From: Coriobacteriales bacterium
GTDB taxonomy: Bacteria; Actinomycetota; Coriobacteriia; Coriobacteriales; UBA8131
Length of the DNA stretch: 6,490 nucleotides
Assembly (NCBI GenBank): GCA_031286975.1
Contig: JAITTM010000230.1
Coordinates: forward strand, 1-6,490
Reading direction: 5' to 3'
Both the position numbers and the translations under genes were made by a program. Shown one piece after another: positions 6,253 to 6,490 of this stretch. Every line of letters starts with the position of its first letter. Position 1 is the first letter of the stretch. Under the pieces are notes generated by a model. The model saw only the letters and a program-made list of their open reading frames with translations. It had not been told where the DNA came from and made no database searches.

Positions 6253-6490
6253 AAAAGCAGCGTTAAGGCCGCATGCACACTCGCCTGCCTGATCTGCTCG
6301 CGACCACCAGCAAAATGGTGCAACTGCGCACGCGCCTTGCCTGATTGGGCGATTGCCAACCAAACGGTGCCCACGGGTTTTTGTGCAGTACCACCATCAG
6401 GGCCGGCAATCCCGGTGACGCTCACCGCAACATCGACTTCGAGCGCCCGACAGGCTCCTTGCGCCATCTGCAACGCCGACTGCTCGCTTA
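6240..6490 (-). CDS. cinA: CinA C-terminal / PncC nicotinamide-nucleotide amidase (3' part)
   Basis: This is the last 83 codons of a gene that enters from the right edge. VSVTGIAGPDGGTAQKPVGTVW is diagnostic for the CinA C-terminal family (PncC), which deamidates nicotinamide mononucleotide to nicotinate mononucleotide in pyridine nucleotide recycling; the TGIAGPDGG loop is its signature. A TTG at 6473-6471 lies inside this conserved domain and is not the true start. Whether the gene is a full two-domain CinA or a short stand-alone PncC cannot be told from this fragment. cinA directly upstream of recA is a common Gram-positive and actinobacterial arrangement. Here recA has its own strong promoter, so dependence on cinA transcription is probably minor. 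Confidence 0.92.
   Translation of the reverse strand, partial: SEQSALQMAQGACRALEVDVAVSVTGIAGPDGGTAQKPVGTVWLAIAQSGKARAQLHHFAGGREQIRQASVHAALTLLLETL

Noticed and set aside
6091..6363. Minus-strand open frame of 90 codons between cinA and recA
   Set aside because: It overlaps cinA in another frame and runs through the recA promoter upstream region; the clear CinA motifs are in the other frame.

Overview
The window is a compact, entirely minus-strand block of bacterial housekeeping genes for DNA recombination, repair and RNA turnover. In transcription order (right to left) it reads: cinA/pncC (3' end only), recA, recX, rny (RNase Y), a stand-alone GHKL-type ATPase of unknown function, ruvC, ruvA and ruvB (5' part only). 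The fairly high GC, the RecA, RuvC and RuvA sequence types, a Gram-positive-type LexA operator and RNase Y in a recA/ruv neighbourhood suggest an actinobacterium, most likely of the class Coriobacteriia (Olsenella/Atopobium/Collinsella-like). This placement is from recall of sequence character, not a search. No mobile element, CRISPR array, tRNA or rRNA is visible.

Right part (about 4440-6490). After the cinA stop at 6240 there is a spacer of about 200 bp. It holds a 7-bp hairpin without a T-run, then a strong recA promoter: a perfect TTGACA and a perfect TATAAT separated by only 15 bp. That 15-bp spacer is filled by a LexA-type operator, so recA is very probably SOS-controlled. recA (350 aa from the start chosen here) overlaps recX by 8 bp. 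A hairpin with a T-run follows recX at 4444-4466.

Left part (1-4440). A second transcription unit starts in the 196-bp recX-rny gap. Its leader can fold into two competing stems or a pseudoknot. rny overlaps the GHKL ATPase gene by 4 bp (ATGA). The ATPase gene is followed after 3 bp by ruvC (GTG start with a good ribosome binding site), and ruvA and ruvB overlap by 1 nt (TAATG). The only loose joint is the 118-bp ruvC-ruvA spacer. On the mRNA strand it can fold into a compact three-way junction of 7-, 8- and 5-bp helices.

Together the genes cover strand exchange (RecA), its modulation (RecX), Holliday-junction branch migration and resolution (RuvAB, RuvC) and mRNA decay initiation (RNase Y). 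The least explained parts are the GHKL ATPase, which lacks histidine-kinase signalling domains but is translationally locked between RNase Y and RuvC, and the two structured untranslated segments.
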